Notes: generated by a model from the sequence alone, not told the origin. A DNA stretch of 64,000 nt from Stenotrophomonas daejeonensis (GCF_001431505.1 NZ_LDJP01000032.1:1-64000), one strand, 5' to 3'. Counted from the stretch's first letter, positions 6,868 to 15,704 are shown. Translations and numbers: made by a program.

Positions 6868-9186
6868 ATGATCGAGACAGAAGCCGACACCCGCGCCAAC
6901 CGCATCGACCCGGTGCTGCGCGATGCAGGCTGGGGCGTGGTGCCCGGCTCGCACGTCGCGCGCGAGTTGAGCATCTCCCCCGGCCGCATCCTCGGTGGCG
7001 GGCAGCGTGCGGCTTCGTTGTCGGCGGACTACGTACTCAGCTATCGCGGTCGCCAACTGGCGGTGGTCGAGGCCAAGCGCGCCGGGCTGGGGCATACCGT
7101 CGGCGTGGGCCAGGCCAAGCAGTACGCGGGCCTGCTCAAGGCGCGCTTTGGCTATTCCACCAACGGCATCGGCTGGTACGGCGTGGACATGCACACCGGC
7201 AGCGAAGGCGATATCGCCCTGCCGTTCCCTTCGCCGCAGGAGTTGTGGCTGCGCTGTTTCCCCGACGGCAACGACTGGCGCGAGCGCTTCGGCGCGGTGC
7301 CGTTCGAGACCGGCGGCGGCAAGTGGCAACCGCGCTACTACCAGCACAACGCCATCACCGCGGTGCTGGACGCCATTGCCCAAGGGCGCGAGCGCATCCT
7401 GTTGACCCTGGCCACCGGCACCGGCAAGACCTCGGTGGCATTCCAGGTCGCGTGGAAGCTGTTCCAGGCCAAATGGAACCTGAGCCGCGACCCGGTGCGC
7501 CGCCCGCGCATCCTGTTCCTGGCCGACCGCAACATTCTGGCCAATCAGGCATTCAATGCTTTCAGCGCGTTCCCTGCCGATGCGCTGTGCCGGATCAGCC
7601 CGGACGAGATCCGCCGGCAGGGAAAGATTCCACGCAACGCCAGCGTGTTCTTCACCATCTTCCAGACCTTCATGACCGGCGAGGGCGAGTTCACCTTCGA
7701 AGGTTACGAGCCGGACTTCTTCGATTTCATCGTCATCGACGAATGCCACCGCGGCGGCGCGCGCGACGAGAGCACCTGGCGCGGCATCCTCGACTATTTC
7801 AAGCCCGCCGTGCAGTTGGGCCTGACCGCCACGCCCAAGCGCGACGCCAACGCCGACACCTACGCCTACTTCGGCGAGCCGGTCTATGCCTACGCGCTGA
7901 AGGAAGGCATCAGCGATGGCTTCCTGACCCCGTTCAAGGTGCGGCGGATGGCCTCCACGTTGGACACCTACCGCTTCTCCGACGAAGACGAGGTGGTGTC
8001 CGGCCAGATCGACCCGGAGCGGGAATACACCGAAGCCGATTTCAACACGCGGCTGATCATCGACCAGCGCGAGCTGAGCAGGGTGCAGGAGTTCATGGAC
8101 CAGATCGACCAGCGGCAGAAGACGCTGGTGTTCTGCGCCACCCAGGCGCACGCCGCGCGGGTGCGCGACTTCATCAACCAGGTGAAGGACAACCCGGACC
8201 CACTGTATTGCCAGCGCGTGACCGCCGACGACGGCAAGCTCGGCGAGAAGCACCTGGAGGATTTCCAGGACAACAGCAAGACCCTGCCGACGATCCTGAC
8301 CACCTCGCAGAAGCTGTCCACCGGCGTGGATGCGCTGAACATCCGCAACATCGTGCTGCTGCGCCCGGTCCGCTCGATGATCGAGTTCAAGCAGATCATC
8401 GGCCGCGGTACCCGCCTGTTCGATGGCAAGGATTTTTTCACCATCTACGATTTCGTGAAGGCCTACGAGCACTTCAGCGACCCGGAGTGGGATGGCGAGC
8501 CGCTGCCGCCGGAGCTGCCGGGGGAACCGAGCGGCCCCCGCGAGCCGGGCGAGCCGCGTGACCCAGCCGGAGGAACGGGGGGCGAGCCGGGGGGTGTGCG
8601 GGAGCCGAAAACCGAGGTTGTGGTGGTGAAGCTTTCGGCCGGAAACGAGCGCCGGATCCATTACGTGGGGGCGACCACCTACTGGTGGCATGGCCGCATG
8701 ATCACCGCGCAGGAATTCATGCAGAAGCTGTTCGGTGACCTCGGCCAACTGGTGGTTTCGGAAGACGAACTGCGCGCGATATGGAGTGACCCGGAGCGAC
8801 GTGAAGGCTTTCTGCAAAGGCTGGCCGACCTGGGCTATGACGCCGACCGGCTGGACGACATGCGCCGCCTGATCGACGCACCCAATAGCGACATTTTCGA
8901 CGTATTGGCCTACGTGCGCTTTGAACTGGCACCGCTTGCGCGTTCCGAGCGCGTACGCGCCGCCCGCGACACCGGCCTGGAAGGCTGTGAGCGCGAGATG
9001 CGCAGCTTCCTCGATTTCGTGCTGGGTGCCTACGAACGCAATGGCATCGCGGAGCTGGCACCAGGAAAGGTCGGGGACTTCCTGCGCATCCGCTATGGCG
9101 GCATCAATGACGCCAAACGCATGCTGGGAACGGTGGAACAGATTCGCTCGGCCTTCGTGGGCATACAGGCGCACTTGTTTCGTTGA
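6868..9186 (+). CDS. hsdR: Type I restriction enzyme motor/nuclease subunit HsdR
   Basis: The 772-residue restriction subunit translocates DNA with ATP and cleaves unmodified DNA. The N-terminal PD-(D/E)xK nuclease is seen as Asp54 (ADYVLSY) and Glu68-x-Lys70 (VVEAK). The superfamily 2 motor follows: Walker A TGTGKT near 182-187, DECH near 291, the helicase motif LTATPKRD, and GRGTRLF near 512. The C-terminal third resembles the EcoEI-type R C-terminal domain. A Pro/Gly/Glu-rich linker at about 545-580 is unusually long. It is shorter than the ~1000-residue EcoKI/EcoR124 proteins but normal for this branch. It has its own upstream region and converges on the toxin-antitoxin pair. Confidence 0.95.
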   Translation: MIETEADTRANRIDPVLRDAGWGVVPGSHVARELSISPGRILGGGQRAASLSADYVLSYRGRQLAVVEAKRAGLGHTVGVGQAKQYAGLLKARFGYSTNGIGWYGVDMHTGSEGDIALPFPSPQELWLRCFPDGNDWRERFGAVPFETGGGKWQPRYYQHNAITAVLDAIAQGRERILLTLATGTGKTSVAFQVAWKLFQAKWNLSRDPVRRPRILFLADRNILANQAFNAFSAFPADALCRISPDEIRRQGKIPRNASVFFTIFQTFMTGEGEFTFEGYEPDFFDFIVIDECHRGGARDESTWRGILDYFKPAVQLGLTATPKRDANADTYAYFGEPVYAYALKEGISDGFLTPFKVRRMASTLDTYRFSDEDEVVSGQIDPEREYTEADFNTRLIIDQRELSRVQEFMDQIDQRQKTLVFCATQAHAARVRDFINQVKDNPDPLYCQRVTADDGKLGEKHLEDFQDNSKTLPTILTTSQKLSTGVDALNIRNIVLLRPVRSMIEFKQIIGRGTRLFDGKDFFTIYDFVKAYEHFSDPEWDGEPLPPELPGEPSGPREPGEPRDPAGGTGGEPGGVREPKTEVVVVKLSAGNERRIHYVGATTYWWHGRMITAQEFMQKLFGDLGQLVVSEDELRAIWSDPERREGFLQRLADLGYDADRLDDMRRLIDAPNSDIFDVLAYVRFELAPLARSERVRAARDTGLEGCEREMRSFLDFVLGAYERNGIAELAPGKVGDFLRIRYGGINDAKRMLGTVEQIRSAFVGIQAHLFR

Positions 9187-9212
9187 AGCGGATGGGGCAA
9201 GTGCAGCGTTGC

Positions 9213-9533
9213 TCAGGCGTGTGGCAGTGCGTGAGAAACACTGTCGCCCGCCACCAACTCGAACCGGAGCGTGCAGCCCACCGCCGCCGCCGCCCGGCTC
9301 AGGGTGTCCAGCGTCAGCGCGGTGTCGTTTTCGTCCAGCACCCGGTTCACTGCCGCGCGGCTGGTGCGCATGCGCGCGGCCATTTCGGTCTTGCTGACGC
9401 CGCCTTGTTTCATCGCCTCGGCCAGTTGCCATGCGATCACGCGCTTGGCGGCGATGGCGGTGGCTTCTTCCAGCAGGCCTTCTTCGGCGAGGAAGTCGTC
9501 GAAGCTGGAGCCGATGTGGGTGTTCCCGTTCAT
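9213..9533 (-). CDS. HigA-type/XRE antitoxin
   Basis: A 106-residue helix-turn-helix protein (GVSKTEMAARMRTSRAAVNRVLDEND is the HTH region) of the kind that neutralises RelE/HigB toxins and represses its own operon. The ATG at 9533 overlaps the toxin stop codon by four bases (ATGA), so the pair is translationally coupled, with the toxin first as in higBA systems. It converges on hsdR with 26 bp between stop codons. Assignment to HigA rather than another XRE antitoxin rests on gene order. Confidence 0.85.
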   Translation of the reverse strand: MNGNTHIGSSFDDFLAEEGLLEEATAIAAKRVIAWQLAEAMKQGGVSKTEMAARMRTSRAAVNRVLDENDTALTLDTLSRAAAAVGCTLRFELVAGDSVSHALPHA

Positions 9534-9874
9534 GCGTGGACCTCGTTCCTGCGTTGCTTCGCCAGTTCCAGTTCGTCCCTTGGCGTCTTGTCCGATTTCT
9601 TGATGAAGCCGTGGAGCAGCACCCTGTTCATTCCGGCCAGCGTGAACAGCACACGGGCGATGCCTTCGGGGATGCGGCTGCGGACTTCCCACAGTTGCGT
9701 GTCCAGCTTGCGCACCAGCGGCATGCCGAGCGGCCAGCCTTCCTGCACGGTCTTGATATCCGCGCCGATGGCCTGCCGCGCGCCCGGTGAAAGTTCATGT
9801 TTCAGCCATTCGCGTACCGGCTCCCTGCCGGAGGTGGAACGGTAGAAGCGGGCGTCGAGGATCAATGGAGGCAT
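9530..9874 (-). CDS. RelE/HigB-like (Gp49 family) toxin
   Basis: A 114-residue protein with the phage Gp49/HigB signature: RFYRSTSGREPVREWL at the N-terminus, LEVRS-like LWEVRSRIP, then RVLFTLAGMNRVLLHGFIKKSDKTPRDE in a fold typical of ribosome-dependent mRNA interferases. The C-terminal Lys/Arg cluster (KSDKTP, KQRR) would contact RNA. The ATG at 9874 has no recognisable Shine-Dalgarno sequence and lies only a few bases from a TACAAT hexamer, so the message may be leaderless. The antitoxin follows with a 4-bp overlap. Confidence 0.87.
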   Translation of the reverse strand: MPPLILDARFYRSTSGREPVREWLKHELSPGARQAIGADIKTVQEGWPLGMPLVRKLDTQLWEVRSRIPEGIARVLFTLAGMNRVLLHGFIKKSDKTPRDELELAKQRRNEVHA

Positions 9875-9878
9875 GGCG

Positions 9879-9897
9879 ATTGTATCAATATAGATAC
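9879..9897 (-). promoter_or_regulatory. promoter/operator of the toxin-antitoxin pair
   Basis: A dyad GTATC-AATATA-GATAC spans 9882-9897. On the minus strand a TACAAT -10 candidate (9884-9879) overlaps it and ends 4 bases before the toxin ATG. This places the operator on the promoter, as in self-repressing HigBA modules, and suggests a leaderless or very short leader. Confidence 0.6.
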
Positions 9898-9992
9898 GTT
9901 TGGCAAGGTGCCTCCAGCCTGTCGGCTGGTCATGCCGGGCGGTATCGGCGCTTTTCCCTGCGCGGCTTAGGGAAGTACTGCGCCTGAGTGGT

Positions 9993-10610
9993 TCAACCGC
10001 GTAATGCGTCTGCCACCCGCGCCCGCAGCACCGGCAGCAGTTCGCTCTCGAACCACGGGTTGCGCGCCAGCCACAGCCGGTTGCGCGGGCTGGGGTGGGG
10101 CAGGGGCAGGACGCCGTGCTGCAGGTGCTGGCGCCAGGCCTGCACCGTGTCGGTGAGGGTGCGGCCACGGCGGTTGCCGAGCAGGCCGGCCTGGGCGTAC
10201 TGGCCGATGGCCAGGGTCAGGCGCAGCTGTTCCAGTCGCGGCAACAACTGCGGGTGCCAGGTGGGGGCGCATACGGGGCGCGGTGGCAGATCGCCGCTCT
10301 TGCCGGTGCCGGGGAAGCAGAAGCCCATCGGCACGATGGCGATCCTTTCTGCGTCGTAGAAGAGGGTTTTATCGATCCCCAGCCAGTCGCGCAGGCGGTC
10401 GCCGCTGGGGTCGTTGAAGGGGATGCCGGTTTCATGGACGCGGCGGCCCGGTGCCTGGCTGACGATCAGCAGGCGAGCGCGCGGCGAGGCTTGCAGCACG
10501 GGCCGGCAGCCCAGCGGCAGGTGGGTTTCGCACAGGCGGCAGGCGCGCACGCGCGCCATCAGGGCGTCGAAGGATTCGGTCACGGTCGTCCCGGCGTTGC
10601 AGCACGCCAT
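9993..10610 (-). CDS. uracil-DNA glycosylase superfamily protein
   Basis: A 205-residue member of the UDG superfamily. The nucleotide-pocket motif appears as APGRRVHETGIPFNDPSG and the C-terminal loop as HPSPRN; a CRLCETH sequence sits near the N-terminus, but the full four-Cys FeS ligand set of family 4/5 UDGs is not evident. It may excise uracil or another damaged base, or belong to the branch of UDG-like proteins with unknown substrate. The ATG at 10608-10610 is used; an internal ATG at Met18 is possible. It is divergent from oleB and unrelated to the ole pathway. Confidence 0.8.
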   Translation of the reverse strand: MACCNAGTTVTESFDALMARVRACRLCETHLPLGCRPVLQASPRARLLIVSQAPGRRVHETGIPFNDPSGDRLRDWLGIDKTLFYDAERIAIVPMGFCFPGTGKSGDLPPRPVCAPTWHPQLLPRLEQLRLTLAIGQYAQAGLLGNRRGRTLTDTVQAWRQHLQHGVLPLPHPSPRNRLWLARNPWFESELLPVLRARVADALRG

Positions 10611-10652
10611 TGTGCGCCATCCGTGGCGGCCGGCCCGGCTGGCGCATTGGCC

Positions 10653-10658
10653 TACAAT
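10653..10658 (+). promoter_or_regulatory. candidate -10 element of oleB
   Basis: TACAAT, 35 bases before the oleB ATG and between the divergent UDG-family gene and oleB. No clear -35 hexamer. It would give oleB a promoter independent of oleA. Confidence 0.35.
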
Positions 10659-10692
10659 GCGCGCCCTGTCCGCGATTGCGTGAAACCGCCCG

Positions 10693-11583
10693 ATGCAGTT
10701 CCCCGGTTACCCCGCCACCACCCATCGCTTCGAGGTCCGTCCCGGCCTGTCGATGAACTACGTCGACGAGGGCCCGCGCGATGGCGAGGTGGTCGTCATG
10801 CTGCATGGCAATCCGTCGTGGAGCTATTTGTGGCGGCATCTGGTCAACGGGCTGAGCGATAAGTACCGCTGCATCGCGCCCGACCACATCGGCATGGGCC
10901 TGTCCGACAAGCCGGACGACAGCCGCTACGACTACACCCTGCAATCGCGGGTGGACGACATCACCGCGCTGCTCGACCATCTCGGCATCACCGGCCCGAT
11001 CACGCTGGCGGTGCACGACTGGGGCGGCATGATCGGCTTCGGCTGGGCACTGGGCCACCATGCGCAGGTCAAGCGGCTGGTCATCACCAATACCGCCGCG
11101 TTCCCGCTGCCGGCGGAAAAGCCGATGCCGTGGCAGATCGCGATGGGCCGGCACTGGAAGCCGGGCGAGTGGTTCATCCGCACCTTCAATGCGTTCTCCG
11201 CCGGGGCCTCGTGGCTGGGGGTGTCGCGGCGGATGCCGGCCGCCGTGCGCCACGCCTACGTTGCGCCTTACGACAACTGGGACAACCGCATTGCCACCAT
11301 CCGTTTCATGCAGGACATCCCGCTGTCGCCGGCCGACAAGGCGTGGCCGCTGCTGGAACGCGCCGCCGCGGCGCTGCCGTCGTTCGCCGACCGCCCGGCG
11401 TTCATCGCGTGGGGGCTGCGCGACATCTGCTTCGATCACCACTTCCTCGCCGGCTTCCGCAAGGCGCTGCCGCAGGCCGAGGTGATGGCGTTCGAGGACG
11501 CCAACCACTACGTGCTGGAGGACAAGCACGAGGTGATCGTGCCGGCGGTGCGGGCGTTCCTGGAGCGCAATCCGATCAGTTGA
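10693..11583 (+). CDS. oleB: OleB, alpha/beta-hydrolase beta-lactone decarboxylase
   Basis: OleB removes CO2 from the cis-beta-lactone made by OleC to give the olefin. The 296-residue protein belongs to the haloalkane-dehalogenase-like hydrolases. The nucleophile Asp109 is in VHDWGG, the oxyanion motif HGNP is at 38-41, the acid is probably Asp244 (WGLRD), and the base His272 (ANHYVLED). Asp rather than Ser as nucleophile distinguishes it from esterases. It is followed by a REP-B element and a gene on the other strand, so it is monocistronic here, unlike the compact oleBCD operons of some bacteria. Confidence 0.93.
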   Translation: MQFPGYPATTHRFEVRPGLSMNYVDEGPRDGEVVVMLHGNPSWSYLWRHLVNGLSDKYRCIAPDHIGMGLSDKPDDSRYDYTLQSRVDDITALLDHLGITGPITLAVHDWGGMIGFGWALGHHAQVKRLVITNTAAFPLPAEKPMPWQIAMGRHWKPGEWFIRTFNAFSAGASWLGVSRRMPAAVRHAYVAPYDNWDNRIATIRFMQDIPLSPADKAWPLLERAAAALPSFADRPAFIAWGLRDICFDHHFLAGFRKALPQAEVMAFEDANHYVLEDKHEVIVPAVRAFLERNPIS

Positions 11584-11591
11584 GCGCGTTT

Positions 11592-11664
11592 GGTAGGAGC
11601 GCACCTTGGTGCGCGATAGGGCTTTACCGGTAGAGCCTCATCGCGCACCAAGGTGCGCTCCTAC
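11592..11664. repeat. REP-B palindromic element
   Basis: Arms TAGGAGCGCACCTTGGTGCG and its complement CGCACCAAGGTGCGCTCCTA enclose a short centre, and each arm is itself palindromic. A second full copy is at 24165 and a half copy at 33281. It lies between oleB and the convergent YkgJ-type gene. Confidence 0.85.
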
Positions 11665-11671
11665 GGAAGGC

Positions 11672-12103
11672 TTATGCGGCGACCGGGGTATTCGGCGGCG
11701 ACGATGGGCTGTTGCCGTTGTCGTCCGGGTGGTCGTCGTCGTTGTCCGCCTCGTCGCGCCAGCGCCAGTCGGCCAGTGTCAGCGGTTGCATGCCGTGGGC
11801 GATGCGCGCGCGGTCGCATTGCGAGCTGGCCTTGCCGTATTCCCACGAAGCATCGACCTCGCGGCACACGCTGGGCCGGTTCGGATGGATCGTGCAACGC
11901 GAATACACGCCGATTTCCGAGTCCAGTGCCACGCAGCGGATCGGGTCGGAATAGGTGCCGCGCATGCACAGCCGGTGCGCGTCCAGCCGCTCGGTCAGCT
12001 GGTGCGGCACGCCGCCTTCGGTGACCTCGTCCGATTCCATCCAGTGGAAGGCGACGCGGTATTGGGTGCAGCAGGCACCGCAGGTCAGGCAGGGATGGGG
12101 CAT
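11672..12103 (-). CDS. YkgJ-family cysteine-cluster protein
   Basis: A 143-residue protein beginning MPHPCLTCGACC, the zinc- or iron-binding cysteine cluster (CxxCxxCC) of the YkgJ/UPF0153 family. Further Cys occur at RLCMRG, IRCVAL, RCTIHP and SVCR. The C-terminus is a low-complexity acidic Asp/Asn/Pro tail. Function is unknown. The ATG at 12103 is chosen because it puts the cluster at the very N-terminus, as in the family. It lies antisense between oleB and oleC, breaking the cluster. Confidence 0.85.
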   Translation of the reverse strand: MPHPCLTCGACCTQYRVAFHWMESDEVTEGGVPHQLTERLDAHRLCMRGTYSDPIRCVALDSEIGVYSRCTIHPNRPSVCREVDASWEYGKASSQCDRARIAHGMQPLTLADWRWRDEADNDDDHPDDNGNSPSSPPNTPVAA

Positions 12104-12204
12104 GGGTGCCGGCCTTCGGGCGGCTGCTGGAAAGAGGCGGGCGGGAAATTTTCCACGCCACCGGGCCGCGCGCAAGAAGTTTCCGCAGCGGCGACAATAG
12201 GAAG

Positions 12205-13845
12205 ATGAACGAACCCTGCAACATCGCCGCGCGTCTGCCCGAGCTGGCGCGCGAACGCCCCGGGCAAATCGCCATCCGCTGCCCCGGCAAGCCCGGTGCC
12301 GGCGGCATGGCCGCCTACGACGTCACCCTCGACTACCGCACCCTGAATGCGCGCAGCGACGCCATCGCTGCCGGGCTGGCCGCCCACGGCATCGGCCGCG
12401 GCGTGCGCACGGTGGTGATGGTGCGGCCCGGGCCGGCGTTCTTCCTGCTGATGTTCGCGCTGTTCAAGAGCGGCGCGGTGCCGGTGCTGGTCGATCCGGG
12501 CATCGACAGGCGCGCGTTGCGCCAGTGCCTGGACGAAGCGCAGCCACAAGCCTTCGTCGGCATCCCGCTGGCGCACGTGGCGCGGCTGCTGCTGGGCTGG
12601 GCGAAATCGGCCACGCGGCTGGTTACCGTCGGCACGCGCTGGGGCTGGGGTGGCACCACGCTGGCGAGGGTCGAGGCGGCTGGTGCCGGCGCCGGCTCTC
12701 AACTGGCCGATACCGCGCCCGACGACATGGCCGCCATCCTGTTCACCAGCGGCTCCACCGGCGTGCCCAAGGGTGTGGTCTACCGCCACCGCCATTTCGT
12801 CGGCCAGGTGGAACTGCTGCGCAATGCCTTCGGCATGCAGGCCGGCGGTGTCGATCTGCCGACCTTCCCGCCGTTCGCGCTGTTCGATCCCGCGCTGGGG
12901 CTGACTTCGGTCATTCCCGATATGGACCCGACCCGACCGGGCAGCGCCGACCCGCGCAAGCTGCACGATGCCATCATCCGCTTCGGCGTGACCCAGTTGT
13001 TCGGCTCGCCGGCGCTGATGCGGGTGCTGGCCGAACACGGCCAACCGCTGCCGGGCGTGACCCGCGTGACCTCGGCCGGCGCACCGGTGCCGCCGCAGAC
13101 CGTGGCGAAGATGCGCGAACTGCTGCCCGAACACGCGCAGTTCTGGACGCCCTACGGCGCCACCGAATGCCTGCCGGTGGCGGTGATCGAAGGCCGCGAG
13201 CTGCAAGCCACCCGCGAGGCGACGGAGGCCGGCGCCGGCACCTGCGTCGGCCGCGTGGTGGCGCCGAACGTGGTGCGCATCATCGCCATCGACGATGCGC
13301 CGATCCCCGACTGGAGCGGCGTGCGCGAACTGCCGGCGGGCGAGGTCGGCGAGATCACCGTGGCCGGCCCCACCGCCACCGACAGTTACTACAACCGCCC
13401 GCAGGCCACCGCCGCGGCGAAGATCCGCGAGGGGCTGGCCGATGGCGGCGAGCGCATCGTGCACCGCATGGGCGACGTCGGCTGGTTCGATGAACAGGGC
13501 CGGTTGTGGTTCTGCGGGCGCAAGACCCAGCGCGTGGAAACCGCCGCCGGGCCGCTGTACACCGAGCAGGCCGAGCCGGTGTTCAATACCGTGCCGGGCG
13601 TGCGCCGCACCGCGCTGGTAGGCGTGGGCGAGCTGGGCGGGCAGCTGCCGGTGCTGTGCTATGAACTGCTGCCCAGCGCCGATGTAGCCGTGGTCGAGCC
13701 GCAGCTTCGCGCGCTGGCGGCCAGCCACCCGAAGCTGGCCGGCATCGGCCACTTCCTGCGGCATCCGGCGTTCCCGGTGGACATTCGCCACAATGCCAAG
13801 ATCGGGCGCGAGAAGCTGGCGGTCTGGGCTGCGGGTTTGGTGTAA
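12205..13845 (+). CDS. oleC: OleC, ATP-dependent beta-lactone synthetase
   Basis: OleC adenylates the beta-hydroxy acid from OleD and closes it to a beta-lactone. The 546-residue ANL-superfamily enzyme shows the phosphate-binding loop FTSGSTGVPKG at 180-190, the motif TPYGATECLP and the hinge region DVGWFDEQGRLWFCGR. The ATG at 12205 follows AGGAAG at a good distance. A divergent YkgJ gene precedes it and a DUF559 cassette now separates it from oleD. Confidence 0.94.
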   Translation: MNEPCNIAARLPELARERPGQIAIRCPGKPGAGGMAAYDVTLDYRTLNARSDAIAAGLAAHGIGRGVRTVVMVRPGPAFFLLMFALFKSGAVPVLVDPGIDRRALRQCLDEAQPQAFVGIPLAHVARLLLGWAKSATRLVTVGTRWGWGGTTLARVEAAGAGAGSQLADTAPDDMAAILFTSGSTGVPKGVVYRHRHFVGQVELLRNAFGMQAGGVDLPTFPPFALFDPALGLTSVIPDMDPTRPGSADPRKLHDAIIRFGVTQLFGSPALMRVLAEHGQPLPGVTRVTSAGAPVPPQTVAKMRELLPEHAQFWTPYGATECLPVAVIEGRELQATREATEAGAGTCVGRVVAPNVVRIIAIDDAPIPDWSGVRELPAGEVGEITVAGPTATDSYYNRPQATAAAKIREGLADGGERIVHRMGDVGWFDEQGRLWFCGRKTQRVETAAGPLYTEQAEPVFNTVPGVRRTALVGVGELGGQLPVLCYELLPSADVAVVEPQLRALAASHPKLAGIGHFLRHPAFPVDIRHNAKIGREKLAVWAAGLV

Positions 13846-13849
13846 AGCC

Positions 13850-13980
13850 CAAAGCACCCCTTCCCAGCCCTCCCCTGCGCTGCGCGCAAGGGAGGAGGTA
13901 AGAGCAGTTCGCTGCGAGCTGTCAGCTTTGCTCCCTCCCTTTCGCCGCAGGCGAAGGGGAGGGTTGGGGAGGGGTAGCTT
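13850..13980. repeat. REP-D-type repeat block left of the DUF559 gene
   Basis: Pyrimidine-rich CCTTCCCAGCCCTCCCC and purine-rich GGGGAGGGTTGGGGAGGGG segments form a long imperfect inverted repeat. Its last 22 bases (13959-13980, ending GGGGTAGCTT) recur at 14417-14438 with a single T/C difference, giving a direct repeat around the DUF559 gene. Confidence 0.8.
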
Positions 13981-14007
13981 TTGTGCTTCCCAACAGAAAA
14001 AACAGTC

Positions 14008-14436
14008 ATGGACGAACTCCGCCGCCGTGCCCGGCATCTGCGCAACAACGCCATCGGCGCCGAGCGTCATTTGTGGCAGCACCTGCGCAATCACCTCCTC
14101 GCTGGTCATCGTTTCCGCAGGCAGATGCCATTGGCCGGTTACATCGCCGATTTCGCCTGCCCGGCCCTGAAACTGGTGATCGAGCTGGATGGTGGCCAAC
14201 ACACGGAACATGCCGCCTACGACGCGCGGCGTACCGAAATGCTGCAAGCACATGGCTACCGGGTGCTGCGCTACTGGAACGACGACGCGCTGGTGAGGAC
14301 GGCGGCGGTGCTGGAGGATATCCTGCGTGCGATCGAGCAGGGCAACGGCACCCCTCCCCAACCCTCCCCCTCGCCTGCGGCGAAAGGGAGGGGGCGCAAT
14401 GCTTCGGCCTCGCAGAGGAGGGCTGGGGAGGGGTAG
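14008..14436 (+). CDS. DUF559 (Vsr/PD-(D/E)xK-like) nuclease-family protein
   Basis: A 142-residue protein with the DUF559 core: RLRRNAIGAE-type start ([17 protein letters not shown]), [17 protein letters not shown], then [10 protein letters not shown], where Asp and the ExD/Q residues form the nuclease-like site. The family is related to very-short-patch repair and restriction endonucleases; its substrate is unknown. The last ~27 residues (Pro/Ser/Arg/Gly-rich) are simply the translated right-hand repeat, including its TAG stop. It interrupts oleC-oleD and lies between direct repeats, which suggests a mobile or repeat-captured cassette. Confidence 0.85.
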   Translation: MDELRRRARHLRNNAIGAERHLWQHLRNHLLAGHRFRRQMPLAGYIADFACPALKLVIELDGGQHTEHAAYDARRTEMLQAHGYRVLRYWNDDALVRTAAVLEDILRAIEQGNGTPPQPSPSPAAKGRGRNASASQRRAGEG

Positions 14437-14440
14437 CTTC
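14341..14440. repeat. REP-D-type repeat block right of the DUF559 gene
   Basis: Contains CCCCTCCCCAACC and GGAGGGCTGGGGAGGGG arms and the direct-repeat partner (14417-14438) of 13959-13980. It overlaps the 3' end of the DUF559 gene and stops just before oleD. Confidence 0.75.
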
Positions 14441-14464
14441 AAAGCAACAGGACAGCAAAAGCGA

Positions 14465-15451
14465 ATGAAGATTCTTGTTACCGGCGGCGGTGGTTTCCTT
14501 GGCCAAGCGCTGTGCCGCGGCCTGGTCGAACGCGGTCATGAAGTGTCGAGCTTCAACCGCGGCCACTATCCGGCGCTGGCCGCGCTGGGCGTGGGCCAGA
14601 TCCGCGGCGACCTGGCCGACGCCAACGCAGTGCACCATGCCGCCGCTGGCGTCGACGCGGTGTTCCACAATGCCGCCAAGGCCGGCGCATGGGGCAGCTA
14701 CGACAGCTATTTCGACGCCAACGTGGCCGGTACCCGCAACGTGCTGGAAGCCTGCCGTGCGCATGGCATCGGCAAGCTGGTCTACACCTCCACGCCCAGC
14801 GTGACCCACCGCGCGACGCATCCGGTCGAAGGGCTGGGCGCGGACGAGGTGCCGTATGGCGAGGACTTCCAGGCGCCGTATGCCGCGACCAAGGCCATCG
14901 CCGAGCAGGAAGTGCTGGCCGCCAACGGCCCGCAGCTGGCGACGGTGGCGCTGCGCCCGCGGCTGATCTGGGGGCCGGGCGACCAGCAACTGGTGCCGCG
15001 GCTGGCCGAACGCGCCCGACAGGGCCGCCTGCGCTTCGTCGGCGACGGCCTGAACAAGGTGGACACCACCTACATCGACAACGCCGCGCAGGCGCATTTC
15101 GACGCCTTCGACCATCTGGCGCCGGGCGCGGCCTGCGCCGGCAAGGCCTACTTCATCTCCAACGGCGAACCGCTGCCGATGCGCGAGCTGCTCAACAAGC
15201 TGCTGGCCGCGGTGGGCGCACCGGCGGTGGACAAGTCGATCGGCTTCAAGGCCGCCTACCGCATCGGCGCGGTCTGCGAGAAGGCCTGGCCGCTGCTGCG
15301 CCTGCGCGGCGAGCCGCCGATGACGCGCTTCCTCGCCGAGCAGTTGTGCACGCCGCACTGGTACTCGATGGAGCCGGCGCGGCGCGATTTCGGCTACGTG
15401 CCGCGGGTATCGATCGCCGAAGGGCTGCGGCGGCTGGCCGCGGCGTGCTGA
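14465..15451 (+). CDS. oleD: OleD, NAD(P)-dependent 2-alkyl-3-ketoalkanoate reductase
   Basis: OleD reduces the beta-keto acid made by OleA to the beta-hydroxy acid. The 328-residue extended short-chain dehydrogenase has the dinucleotide motif GGGGFLG at residues 7-13 and the catalytic Tyr139-x-x-x-Lys143 (YAATK). The ATG at 14465 is used because it begins directly with the Rossmann strand (MKILVTG). It is the last ole gene in the window and is separated from oleC by the DUF559 cassette. Confidence 0.94.
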   Translation: MKILVTGGGGFLGQALCRGLVERGHEVSSFNRGHYPALAALGVGQIRGDLADANAVHHAAAGVDAVFHNAAKAGAWGSYDSYFDANVAGTRNVLEACRAHGIGKLVYTSTPSVTHRATHPVEGLGADEVPYGEDFQAPYAATKAIAEQEVLAANGPQLATVALRPRLIWGPGDQQLVPRLAERARQGRLRFVGDGLNKVDTTYIDNAAQAHFDAFDHLAPGAACAGKAYFISNGEPLPMRELLNKLLAAVGAPAVDKSIGFKAAYRIGAVCEKAWPLLRLRGEPPMTRFLAEQLCTPHWYSMEPARRDFGYVPRVSIAEGLRRLAAAC

Positions 15452-15548
15452 GCGTGGCGACCATCATGCGGCGATCACGTTTCCGTCACCGTGCCACCAC
15501 CGCGAATTGCCGAGCATGGAGCCCTGATTCTGCAACCGGGACATCGCC

Positions 15549-15704
15549 ATGCTCCATTACGCCGTCGTGTTCTTCGTCATCGCCATCATTGCCGGCCTGC
15601 TGGGTTTTTCCGGCATTGCCGGCGCGGCCAGCAACATCGCCTGGATCCTGTTCGTCGTGTTCCTGATCCTTGCGGTGATCTCGCTGTTCCGCAAGAAAAC
15701 CTGA
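15549..15704 (+). CDS. DUF1328 small membrane protein
   Basis: A 51-residue protein, [20 protein letters not shown] then [20 protein letters not shown], ending in FRKKT. Two transmembrane helices and the [12 protein letters not shown] motif are characteristic of DUF1328 (YtjA family) inner-membrane proteins. The role is unknown; members are often stress-induced. A REP-D block follows immediately. Confidence 0.9.
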   Translation: MLHYAVVFFVIAIIAGLLGFSGIAGAASNIAWILFVVFLILAVISLFRKKT

